A DNA stretch of 9,221 nt, taken from the NCBI GenBank assembly GCA_010025475.1, contig RGTE01000043.1, positions 1 through 9,221 on the forward strand. Reading direction: 5' to 3'. The DNA comes from Verrucomicrobiota bacterium (lineage in GTDB: Bacteria > Verrucomicrobiota > Verrucomicrobiia > Methylacidiphilales > Verrucolacustridaceae). The notes beneath the pieces are model-generated. The model did no database searches. It saw nothing but the letters and a program-made list of their open reading frames with translations, and was not told where the DNA came from. The translations under genes and the position numbers were made by a program. Below, piece by piece: positions 1-6,600 of the stretch; positions within the stretch are counted from its first letter, which is position 1, and every line of letters begins with the position of its first letter.

Positions 1-68
1 TGGCCAAACGGGGCAGACTGTAAATCTGCTGGCTTATGCCTTCGCTGGTTCGAATCCAGCTCCGCCCA
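1..68 (+). tRNA. tRNA-Tyr, anticodon GTA, 5' end cut off by the window
   Basis: The anticodon stem is 13-17 (gcaga) paired with 25-29 (tctgc), around a 7-nt loop whose anticodon GTA is at 20-22, giving Tyr. A long class II variable arm follows (about 30-44), as expected for bacterial tRNA-Tyr. The T arm is a 5-bp stem, gctgg/ccagc, around ttcgaat. The 3' acceptor strand is tccgccc (61-67) with discriminator A at 68. CCA is not encoded, since ct follows. The 5' acceptor strand and part of the D arm lie before the window. No second tRNA follows it here. Confidence 0.93.
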
Positions 69-90
69 CTCCCACCCGCAGGGATTAGGA

Positions 91-137
91 GGATATGGAA
101 GATAGGGTATCGACTGCTTCCTATATCCGATATCCCT
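91..137. repeat. Overlapping inverted repeats downstream of tRNA-Tyr
   Basis: Arm A (91-101, ggatatggaag) pairs with A' (117-128, cttcctatatcc) as 11 bp with one bulged base. Arm B (104-112, agggtatcg) pairs with B' (128-137, cgatatccct) with one bulge. The order A-B-A'-B' allows either mutually exclusive hairpins or a pseudoknot. It could be the tRNA transcript's 3' processing or termination structure, but no T-run follows, so a classical intrinsic terminator is not supported. Nothing else recognisable is seen between 69 and 230. Confidence 0.4.
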
Positions 138-230
138 TATTCGAAATACGCTTCCCACTTTTTCGCTTATTTTTGGTTTGGGCCGTTCCCGTCTCTTGGT
201 CTTTAGCTTCAGCCTGTCTACCACCAAAGG

Positions 231-581
231 ATGCCCTTTGAGCACCATCGCCAGCCGGTCGCCCCGCACCACGTCTTTATCTGGCGCATCCTCTCCCACT
301 TCGGCATCGCCATGGCGATTCTGGGAGTCACCCTCCTCATCGGCGTCCTCGGATACACGCGAATCGGTCATCTTTCCTGGCCCGATGCCGTGGTGGAATC
401 CGCCATGCTGATGGGAGGAATGGGGCCGGTGTATGGGCAGGAATTGCCCAACACCGCCGCCAAACTTTTCTCCGCAGGTTACGCCCTTTTTTGTGGCCTG
501 GTTCTGATCGCCCTCTTCGGGATCATTCTCGCCCCCGTGTTTCACCGCATCGTTCATCGGCTGCATTTTGCGGAAAAATAG
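231..581 (+). CDS. Small two-helix membrane protein resembling a half potassium channel
   Basis: This is a 116-aa protein with a His-rich cytosolic-looking N-terminus (residues 1-15), a hydrophobic helix at about 18-42, a connecting loop, a re-entrant-looking segment at about 48-68 (SWPDAVVESAML, then MGGMGPVYG) and a second helix at about 76-104, ending in a His/Arg-rich tail. The helix / pore-loop-like / helix order recalls the pore module of two-TM K+ channels, but the canonical TVGYG filter is absent and GGMGPV occupies that place. I recall similar short uncharacterised proteins in Bacteroidota, Acidobacteria and relatives. Ion conduction is inference only. The frame is closed by a stop at 204-206, and ATG 231 is the first start after it, with a weak aaagg just upstream. 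The next gene begins 9 nt after its stop, so co-transcription is likely. Alternatively it could be a simple two-TM membrane protein without a pore. Confidence 0.75.
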   Translation: MPFEHHRQPVAPHHVFIWRILSHFGIAMAILGVTLLIGVLGYTRIGHLSWPDAVVESAMLMGGMGPVYGQELPNTAAKLFSAGYALFCGLVLIALFGIILAPVFHRIVHRLHFAEK

Positions 582-590
582 CCTGCACTT

Positions 591-1007
591 GTGAAGGATA
601 AATGGATCCAACTGGCCCTGCGCCTGGCCGACGCCGCTGCCCCCACCAGCGCCGACCGCTATCACAAGGTCGGTTGCGCCATCCTCCGCAAAGAAGGCAG
701 CGTCTGCGGCATCGGCTTCAACGGACAACCCCCCGGCATCGACCTCACCGAGGAGGAGGCCATGCATCGCGACTTCCGCCGCCGCCTCACCACCCATGCG
801 GAAAGCAATGCCCTCGCTTTTTGCCAACCGGGGGATCCCTATCTCCTTGCCGTCACCCTCCCGCCCTGCGATCGCTGCCTCGTCGACGCTGTTCGCTACG
901 GGGTGAAGATCATCGTCTGCCGACCCAGCACCGAGCCGGATGCCCACCCCGTGCCCTTCGAATTGGCGAAGCGACTCAAAGTTGAATTGAGCGTTGTAAG
1001 CCGGTAG
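591..1007 (+). CDS. dCMP/cytidine deaminase family protein (zinc-dependent)
   Basis: This is a 138-aa single-domain enzyme of the CMP/dCMP deaminase fold. The zinc and proton-shuttle motif is H69-A70-E71 (THAESNAL) and the second zinc motif is P92-C93-x-x-C96 (PPCDRC). The segment from G40 (GIGFNGQPPGI) resembles the GxNGxPxG substrate loop of dCMP deaminases (ComEB/DCD1 type), so hydrolytic deamination of dCMP to dUMP, feeding dTMP synthesis, is the best guess. Free cytidine or another nucleotide substrate cannot be excluded. It is slightly shorter than typical dCMP deaminases (about 150-190 aa). GTG 591 is the chosen start: the N-terminal helix KWIQLALRLADAAAPTS fits the family, and there is no clear Shine-Dalgarno, suggesting coupling to the gene ending 9 nt upstream. 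The stop codon TAG (1005-1007) lies inside the left arm of a REP-like palindrome, so the last codons may have been altered by repeat insertion. Confidence 0.86.
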   Translation: MKDKWIQLALRLADAAAPTSADRYHKVGCAILRKEGSVCGIGFNGQPPGIDLTEEEAMHRDFRRRLTTHAESNALAFCQPGDPYLLAVTLPPCDRCLVDAVRYGVKIIVCRPSTEPDAHPVPFELAKRLKVELSVVSR

Positions 1008-1092
1008 GGACGAGTCTCCGGCTCGTCCGATCGTATCATGGTTTGGACGGCCTTGGATTTTCTATCGGACGACCGGGACGGTCGTCCCTACC
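1003..1092. repeat. REP-like double-hairpin intergenic element
   Basis: Two 26-nt arms face each other: 1003-1028 begins ggtagggacga and ends tcgtcc, and 1067-1092 is its imperfect reverse complement. The outer 11 nt and inner 6 nt are identical, and pairing extends inward through ccgat/atcgg. Each arm is itself a hairpin. The left one is 1008-1014/1022-1028, a 7-bp stem with a 7-nt loop. The right one is 1067-1074/1080-1087, an 8-bp stem with a 5-nt loop. This architecture matches bacterial REP/BIME elements mobilised by RAYT transposases; that link is inference, and no transposase is present here. It sits between convergent genes, overlaps the deaminase stop codon, and could act as a bidirectional transcript 3' end although no T-run is present. 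Confidence 0.8.
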
Positions 1093-1105
1093 GAGAGAAC
1101 AACCT

Positions 1106-2146
1106 CTACACCGCCCCGTCGTACGCAAACTGCTTCAGGAAGCGGACATCATTCTCATAAAACATCCGCAGATCTGGAATGTTGTGCCGAACCATCGCGA
1201 TCCGCTCCACGCCCAGGCCAAAGGCGTATCCCGTGTGATTTTCCGGATCGATGCCCACGCCCCGCAGCACCTTCGGGTGCACCAGGCCGCAACCGGCGAT
1301 CTCCAGCCACTCCTTGCCGCGGAATAATCTTCCGGGAATCGAAACATCCACCTCAAAACTTGGTTCCGTGAATGGAAAATAGTGCGGCCGGAGCCGGATC
1401 TTTGTCCCGCTCCCGAAAAGCTCCGCGAAGAAAAATTCCAGCGCCCCCTTGAGGTGCGGCAGCGCAATCCCCTCCCCCACACAAAGACCCTCCACCTGGT
1501 GGAAGAAAAGACCGTGGGTCGCGTCCACTTCATCCCTCCGGTAGCAACGCCCCGGGGCGATCACTTTCACCGGCGGCTTCCGCTTTTCCAGCACCCGGAT
1601 CTGCACCGGTGAGGTCTGGGTCCGCAGTAACCACCGGCCATGCGGTCCCGGGGGCAGATCGAGGTAGAAAGTGTCCGCCTCGTCCCGCGCCGGATGATCC
1701 GGCGGGGTGTTCAGGGCATCGAAGTTGTGGTGCTCGGTCTCGATCTCCGGCCCGTCGGCCAGGGAGAAGCCCAACCGGTGAAAAATATCCACGATCCGGT
1801 CCAGCGTCTGCGTCAGGATGTGAACCGCCCCGGACGGGTACGGCCGACCCGGTAACGTGGGATCCAATTCACCCGGGGCGGCGGAAGCGGCTGCCAATCC
1901 CTCCCCGCCTTTTTCCTCCCAAGCTTGTTCCAACGCCTGGCGGAGTTCGTTGACGGCTTTCCCGTAGGCAGGCCGGTCTGCCGCGGCCACGGACTTCAAT
2001 CCATCGAGCAGCTTCTGCACCTCCCCTTGTCGGCCGAGGTAACGGGTGCGCCACGTTTGCTTGATGGCGGCATCGCCGGCGGCGGAAAGTTCGGCCAGGG
2101 CCCGGTCACGGATCCCCGCGGTATCGGGGAGAGAGGATTGGGACAC
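1106..2146 (-). CDS. pheS: Phenylalanyl-tRNA synthetase alpha subunit
   Basis: This is the catalytic subunit of the (alpha-beta)2 class II synthetase, which charges tRNA-Phe with Phe in the cytoplasm. From GTG 2146 it is 346 aa (the E. coli protein is about 327). The N-terminal helical coiled-coil region for tRNA contact spans about 1-85. The class II core follows, with the FDALNTPPDHPARDEADTFY segment (142-161), TQTSPVQ (176-182, amino-acid/ATP site), motif 2 GRCYRRDEVDATH (199-211), FTEPSFEVDV (259-268, Phe pocket) and motif 3 GLGVERIAMVR (310-320). GTG 2146 is preferred because it lies 16 nt after the rplT stop with GGGGA upstream; the open frame further upstream overlaps rplT and does not look like PheS. 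It is last in the infC-rpmI-rplT-pheS cluster. pheT, which commonly follows, is absent, and the next gene is convergent. Confidence 0.95.
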   Translation of the reverse strand: MSQSSLPDTAGIRDRALAELSAAGDAAIKQTWRTRYLGRQGEVQKLLDGLKSVAAADRPAYGKAVNELRQALEQAWEEKGGEGLAAASAAPGELDPTLPGRPYPSGAVHILTQTLDRIVDIFHRLGFSLADGPEIETEHHNFDALNTPPDHPARDEADTFYLDLPPGPHGRWLLRTQTSPVQIRVLEKRKPPVKVIAPGRCYRRDEVDATHGLFFHQVEGLCVGEGIALPHLKGALEFFFAELFGSGTKIRLRPHYFPFTEPSFEVDVSIPGRLFRGKEWLEIAGCGLVHPKVLRGVGIDPENHTGYAFGLGVERIAMVRHNIPDLRMFYENDVRFLKQFAYDGAV

Positions 2147-2162
2147 GGCCGGTCCCCGCGGA

Positions 2163-2510
2163 TCAACCGCGGACGGCCTGCACCACGGCGGAGAACGCCG
2201 AGGGTTCGTTGGCGGCCAGATCGGCCAGGACCTTGCGGTCCAACTGCACACCGGCCTTGCGGAGGGAACCGGCAAAGGCGCTGTAGGTGAGGCCCTGGGA
2301 GCGCAGGGCGGCGCTCAGCCGACCGATCCAGAGGTTGCGGAAATTGCGCTTCCTGGCCTTGCGGTCCCGGTAGGACCAGTACATCGCCTTCATCCGCGCG
2401 TCCTTGGCGTAGCGGAACAACTTGCTGCGCCGGCCGCGATAGCCGGCGGCGGCGGTCACCATCCGTTTGCGGCGTTCGCGGGAGGCGGGGGCGTTGGTGG
2501 CGCGGGGCAT
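2163..2510 (-). CDS. rplT: 50S ribosomal protein L20
   Basis: This is a 115-aa basic protein of the large subunit that binds 23S rRNA and is needed early in 50S assembly. The L20 signature is clear: an Arg/Lys-rich N-terminal helix (RERRKRMVTAAAGYRGRRSK, residues 11-30), LFRYAKDARMKAMYWSYRDR, KRNFRNLWIGRLSAA, and the globular C-terminal KAGVQLDRKVLADLAANEPSAF. The length matches the family (about 115-119). ATG 2510 is preceded by AAGAGGT, which overlaps the rpmI TAA stop (2523-2525) with a 7-nt spacer, so translation is probably coupled to rpmI. In other bacteria L20 represses its own operon by binding leader or intercistronic RNA that mimics its rRNA site. Whether that happens here is unknown, but the infC leader contains a candidate dyad. 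Confidence 0.98.
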   Translation of the reverse strand: MPRATNAPASRERRKRMVTAAAGYRGRRSKLFRYAKDARMKAMYWSYRDRKARKRNFRNLWIGRLSAALRSQGLTYSAFAGSLRKAGVQLDRKVLADLAANEPSAFSAVVQAVRG

Positions 2511-2522
2511 GGGAATTACCTC

Positions 2523-2732
2523 TTAGCGGAAGGGAAGATTCTCGGTGATCCGGGCCATATCGGTTTCAGCCAACACCGAAACCTTGCCCAAACGGCGCAT
2601 CCGTTTGCGGTTCTTGCTGGAGGCAAGATGGCGGCGACCGGGACTGAAGAACATAACCTTGCCCCCGGCGGAGACCTTGAAACGCTTGGCGGCAGACTTT
2701 TTCGTCTTCCGGCGGGCGATCGGACGGGGCAT
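2523..2732 (-). CDS. rpmI: 50S ribosomal protein L35
   Basis: This is a 69-aa, very basic large-subunit protein (the family is typically 64-66 aa). Recognisable L35 features are the N-terminal RRKTKKSAAKRFKVSAGGKV, the central basic stretch with SKNRKRMRRLGK, and the C-terminal ARITENLPF. ATG 2732 has a good Shine-Dalgarno, AGGAG (2741-2745, read on the minus strand), 8 nt upstream in the 14-nt gap after infC. It sits between infC and rplT in the order conserved in most bacteria, so it is expected to be co-transcribed and translated in step with L20. Confidence 0.97.
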   Translation of the reverse strand: MPRPIARRKTKKSAAKRFKVSAGGKVMFFSPGRRHLASSKNRKRMRRLGKVSVLAETDMARITENLPFR

Positions 2733-2746
2733 GGCAGGATCTCCTG

Positions 2747-3382
2747 TTACGAGGGGCTGGGACTGGCGGTTTTCTCGGGGGTGGCCTGAGCCTGCTCAGG
2801 GGCACCGTTTTCGCCTTCCTCTTCCTCGTAAGCCCCCTCGGCTTCCTCGGTGGTCCAGCGCCGGACCCGCTTTTTGACGGGGAGAGGAGTTAACATCATC
2901 GTGATGTTTTTGCCAATCAATTTCGGGTCGGCATCCGCCATCCCCACCTGCTTGAGATCGTTGCGGATGGTCTTCACCAGGTCCTGTCCCAGGTTCTGGT
3001 GCTGCATCTCCCGACCGCGGAAGGCCATCACCACCTTTACCTTCATCCCCTTCCAGAGGAACTCCTCCGCGTGCCGCATCTTGGTGGCGTAGTCATGGGG
3101 GTCGATGTTCACGTGGAACTTCATCTCCTTCACCTTGGCCGCCAGATTGTGGCGCTTGGCCTCCCGGTCGCGTTTGGCCAGTTCATAGCGGAACTTGCCA
3201 AAATCCAGAATTTTGCAGACCGGCGGGTTGCTGTTGCTGCTGACCTCGACCAAATCCAGCCCCGCCTGACGGGCCGCCGCCATGGCCTCGTTGATCCCGA
3301 CGACCCCCAGCTTTTTGCCGTCGGCAGCCACGAGGAAAACCTCGCGGGCACGAATCCGGTGATTGGCGCGGTACTCCTGCAT
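2747..3382 (-). CDS. infC: Translation initiation factor IF-3 with acidic C-terminal tail
   Basis: This 211-aa factor binds the 30S subunit, keeps subunits apart and checks start-codon/initiator-tRNA pairing. The IF3 N-domain (about 5-75) contains RIRAREVFLV, GINEAMAAARQAGLDLVEVS and PPVCKILDFGKFRYE. A Lys/Arg-rich linker follows, then the IF3 C-domain (about 84-168) with VKEMKFHVNIDPHDY, KVKVVMAFRGREM and MMLTP. The core ends near residue 170. A further 40 or so residues rich in Glu (EEAEGAYEEEEGENG) and ending in Ala/Pro/Ser/Thr have no counterpart in E. coli IF-3 (180 aa). ATG 3382 gives MQEYRANHRIRAREV, matching the usual IF-3 N-terminus. There is no Shine-Dalgarno upstream, and a GC-rich hairpin lies just before the start, which suggests controlled initiation. 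It is first in the cluster with rpmI, rplT and pheS. Confidence 0.97.
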   Translation of the reverse strand: MQEYRANHRIRAREVFLVAADGKKLGVVGINEAMAAARQAGLDLVEVSSNSNPPVCKILDFGKFRYELAKRDREAKRHNLAAKVKEMKFHVNIDPHDYATKMRHAEEFLWKGMKVKVVMAFRGREMQHQNLGQDLVKTIRNDLKQVGMADADPKLIGKNITMMLTPLPVKKRVRRWTTEEAEGAYEEEEGENGAPEQAQATPEKTASPSPS

Positions 3383-3395
3383 CAGGACAGGGGAT

Positions 3396-3417
3396 GCGCC
3401 CGAACGAGGCGGGGCGC
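3396..3417 (-). promoter_or_regulatory. GC-rich hairpin just upstream of infC start
   Basis: The inverted repeat gcgccc (3396-3401) / gggcgc (3412-3417) forms a 6-bp all-GC stem with a 10-nt loop. It ends 13 nt before the infC ATG in the 5' untranslated region, where it could impede ribosome access. No U-run follows it, so it is not an intrinsic terminator. At this GC content a 6-bp stem can arise by chance. Confidence 0.3.
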
Positions 3418-3419
3418 GC

Positions 3420-3443
3420 TCAAAGGAAAAGGGAAAGAAGCAT
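3420..3443 (-). other. Possible leader micro-ORF (MLLSLFL) upstream of infC
   Basis: An ATG with the context gtcctgATGc begins seven codons (MLLSLFL) and a TGA stop. The same 10-nt context (gcatcaggac on the + strand) recurs exactly at the infC start codon (3379-3388 versus 3440-3449). The micro-ORF is followed directly by the 3396-3417 hairpin. It has no Shine-Dalgarno and only one Phe codon, so it does not resemble the pheST leader peptide of enterics. It is recorded as a possibility, not a supported gene. Confidence 0.15.
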
Positions 3444-3473
3444 CAGGACGACCGGGCGGTCAGGCAATCAGGC

Positions 3474-3534
3474 CCTCGGGGGCAAGTTCGTTCAAAATCA
3501 TCGAAGAGAAATCATTTGGCCAAAGCCCCCGAGG
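3474..3534 (-). promoter_or_regulatory. Perfect 10-bp dyad in the infC-operon leader region
   Basis: cctcgggggc (3474-3483) and gcccccgagg (3525-3534) are exact reverse complements 41 nt apart. Inside the loop, directly against the 3525 arm, is the self-complementary tttggccaaa (3515-3524). The dyad lies about 90-150 nt upstream of the infC ATG, where L20-responsive leaders are found in some bacteria. It could fold in the infC transcript, or be an operator in the divergent region shared with the + strand gene starting at 3613. No family-specific leader consensus is recognised, so function is inference. The rest of 3383-3612 shows no convincing promoter hexamers on either strand. Confidence 0.4.
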
Positions 3535-3612
3535 AATCAAGGGAAAAAAGGGCCTTTTCCGGGTCGGTTCCGCTCGCCGAAATCAGCCTCGAACCGTAAG
3601 GTTTGGAGTCGC

Positions 3613-6600
3613 ATGAAGGTCCGCCCAAGCCCCTGGTTCATCCTCTCCCTCGGCCTCTGGCTCGGCGTCGCCTCTCTCCCAGCACAGGACGCCGCCGAGG
3701 CGGCCAAAAAGATTCTCGAGGCCTACAACTCCGGCAAATACGAAGAGTGCGCCAAGCTGGCCGGGGACTTTATCAAGAACAGTCCACAGTCGCCCAACCT
3801 GCCCAGCGCCTACCTTCTTCAGGCCCGGTCGCTTTACAACCTTTCGAAATGGCCGGAAGCCATTGCCGCCTACGGCAAGGTGGCCTCCACCGCGACCGAG
3901 AAAGATGTGAAGGAGGAGGCTGCCTACTTCATCGCCCAAAGCGCCGCCAGCCAGGCCGATTCCGCTCCCGAGAAGTCGCCCGAAAGAAAGAAAGGATTCG
4001 AGGATGCGCTTCAAAAAATCGCCGCCTTTCTCAAGGACTACCCCGAATCCTCCTCCCGGGCGGAAGCCTTTCTTCTCCAGTCCCGCCTCAACCTCCTGCT
4101 CGGCAAATACGCCGAATCCAGCCAAGCCCTCGATGAGGCCCGCAAGGCGGACAAGGACAAGGCATTCCTCGACGACATCGACTACATGCAGGCTTTTGCC
4201 GAAGCCCGCCGGGCCGACGAACTGCTGGCCGACTTCAAAAAAACCGAAGCCGAGGCCGCCCTCGCCCGCGCCGGACAGATTTACGCCAAGCTGGCCGCCT
4301 CCGGCAGTCCCGCTCTCGCCGCCGAAGCCACGCTGCAGTTGGCCAGCCTGGATCTGACCGCGCGCCGGTACGACGAGGCTATCGCCCGCCTTCGCACCGT
4401 CCCCGGCAAGGACGAGTTAATCGCCAAGCTGGAGGCCAACCTCGCCCCGCTGCGCGCCGAGGTGGCCCGGGACACCACCCCCTCCCCTGAAAAGCTGAAA
4501 AAAATCCAGCGGGAGCAGAAAAAGATCGAGGAGGTGCGCTCCCGGCCCGACTTCTCCGCCCAAGCCCTGCTCCAGCTCGGCGCAGCCTTCATGCAGACCC
4601 GCCGGTACGACGAGGCCCGGTTGGTCTTTCGTCATGTCGCCCGTTTCGGCGGCAAGGATCTGGCCGGACCCGCGGAACAACAGGTCATCCTCACCTACGC
4701 CCTGCAGGGACGCACCGGGGAAGCCGACAAACGCCTGGAGGAGTACCGGCAGAAATATCCCGACCAAAAAGGCGTTGCCGGGCTGGTGGATTATCTGGTG
4801 GGTCGGGCCCTGCTTGAGGACGGAAAGACCGAGGAGGCCATCCGACGTCTGGAATCCGCCCAGGAAAAAGCCGCCGGGGAGCGGTTCGCCGATGAAATTC
4901 CCAGATTCATTGCCAATGCCTACCAAAAGGCCGGCAAGGGCGCCGAGGCGCTCAAGTACTATGAAAAGTTCCTCAACGATGTGAAAGGAGGCAAACGCAA
5001 GGTCTCCGACGAAAGCTACGAAAGCACCCAGCTTCTTTATGCCAGCGCTCTCATCACCGAGAAAAAGGTTCCGGAAGGTGCGGCCAAGCTGAAGGAGCTG
5101 ATCGCTTCCGCCAAGACCGCCTCGATCAAGGAGGACGCGGAGTTGCGGTTGGGCTATGCCCTGCGCACCGGCGGTCAGCCGGCTGAGGCCGCGGAGGCCT
5201 TCGCCAAGTTCGCCTCCACCTACCCGGATTCCGAAAACATTGGGGCCGCCCTGCTGGCCAGGGGGGACGCCTTGGTGGAAGCAAAAAAGACCGACGAGGC
5301 GGTGGCCGCGTGGAAAAACGTGATCTCCAAACGGAAAGATTCCCCGGTGGCCGTGGAAGCCTCGGAGCGGATCTGGCGGACCTACCTGCGGGAGAAAAAG
5401 AACGACCTGATGCTGGCGGCGCAGGAGGAACAGCTGAAAACCTTCCCCAAGGAGCCCCGCAACATCGGGTTGTACCTGGCGCGGGGTGCTTCTTTTGCCG
5501 AGGCCAAGGATGAGGCCCAGGCCATCGCCGGCTACCGCAAGGCCTTCGAGCTTTTTCAGGAGCTTTATCCGGACGCCACCACCTCCCCTCCCCCGGTCCA
5601 AGTCTCCGACCTCGCCTACTCAGCCTTGGAGCGATCCGCCGACCTGGACCTGACCCGTGCCAAAAGCCTCGGCACCTATTCCGGCCTTCCGGAGGATCAG
5701 AAGAAAAAGTGGAAGGAGTATCTCGACCAAGCCACTGAAAACTATTCGCAGGCGATCCTGGGCCTGAGTCAGGCCAAGGTGGCCGCCACCCTCGCCAAGC
5801 TGGTCAACCTTGCCCTCTTCCGTTTCCAGGCGGGCGAGGCTCCGGTGGAGGACTGCCTTAAGCCCTTCCGTGACCTGGCCGCCAAGGCCAGCACCAACCC
5901 CGGGCTTGTCGCCCAAATCCTCTTTGCCCAGGCGAGCGTGCCGTTTGAAGCCAACCAGGTTGCCTTGGCCCTGCGCCTGTACGAGGACGCCTACAAAAAG
6001 TCGGTTGAGAACAAGGTGACGCTGGATTGGCGGGATCTGGAGCGCTTCGCCCGAGCCCTTCTCAATGCGGGCAAGAATGAGGACGCACGACCCATTTATG
6101 AAAGGATCCAAAAAGAGTTTCCCGCCAGCGGACCGAAGGATCCCAAACTCCGGGCCCAAGCTTCGGCGGTCTTCGGACTGGGTCTCATTGACTTCAAGGC
6201 AGGCCGGAAAGAGGAGGCAGAAAAGAAGTTCGCCCAGTTGGCCAAGGACTATCCGTGGTCGGAAAAACTTCAGGAGGCAAACCTTCTACGCGGAAACACC
6301 CTTGCGGAGTCGGGCAAGTACGATGGATCCAAGGAGTCACCGGGAGCCTTTGATCTCTGGACCGAAGTCATCGAAAGCAACAAGGCGGACAACGAGACCA
6401 AGGCCCGGGCCATGCTAGCCTTCGGCAAGGGGCTCGAGGAAGTGGCCGCCAAGAAAATTGCCACCAAGCAGATCGAGCAAGGCGCCGGCAAACCTCCGCT
6501 GGATCCGCTCGATCTGGCCGTGAGCTACTACCAGAAGGTCGATCTTTACTACGACAGCCTGCCGGAATTCTCCGCTGAGGGGCTTCTGAAAGGGGCCAAG

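Noticed and set aside
178..411. Short + strand frame overlapping the channel-like gene
   Set aside because: Its Ser/Pro-rich translation has no features. The 231-581 frame gives coherent membrane helices and correct spacing to the next gene.
2147..2275. A 43-residue N-terminal extension of PheS overlapping rplT
   Set aside because: The extension is a frame-shifted reading of rplT (Pro/Arg/Trp-rich) with no PheS similarity. GTG 2146 lies just after the rplT stop with GGGGA upstream.
2046..2789. + strand open frame (247 codons) across rplT and rpmI
   Set aside because: It is antisense to three certain translation genes, Gly/Ala-rich, with no recognisable motif. It is a GC-driven shadow.
3356..3382. 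AGGAG just inside infC followed by an ATT codon, which would suggest an AUU start as in E. coli infC
   Set aside because: AGGAG to ATT is 18 nt, too far for a ribosome site. ATG 3382 yields the MxEY...RIRAREV N-terminus usual in IF-3, and the AGGAG is simply the Gln-Glu codons.
3541..3560. Purine run and gggccttttcc palindrome read as a terminator in the infC/TPR divergent region
   Set aside because: The self-complementary bases leave no usable loop, and its location upstream of both divergent genes makes termination unlikely.
3394..3612. A 73-residue N-terminal extension of the TPR protein from an upstream in-frame ATG
   Set aside because: The extension is Arg/Gly/Pro-rich without family features. 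It would bury the clear signal peptide that starts at 3613 and would overlap the infC leader. GGAG precedes ATG 3613.
4417..5601. Long minus-strand open frame (394 codons) inside the TPR gene
   Set aside because: It is the antisense shadow of a GC-rich, Ala/Lys/Glu-coded gene. Its translation is Gly/Leu-rich without domain features, and the + strand frame has a signal peptide and clear repeats.
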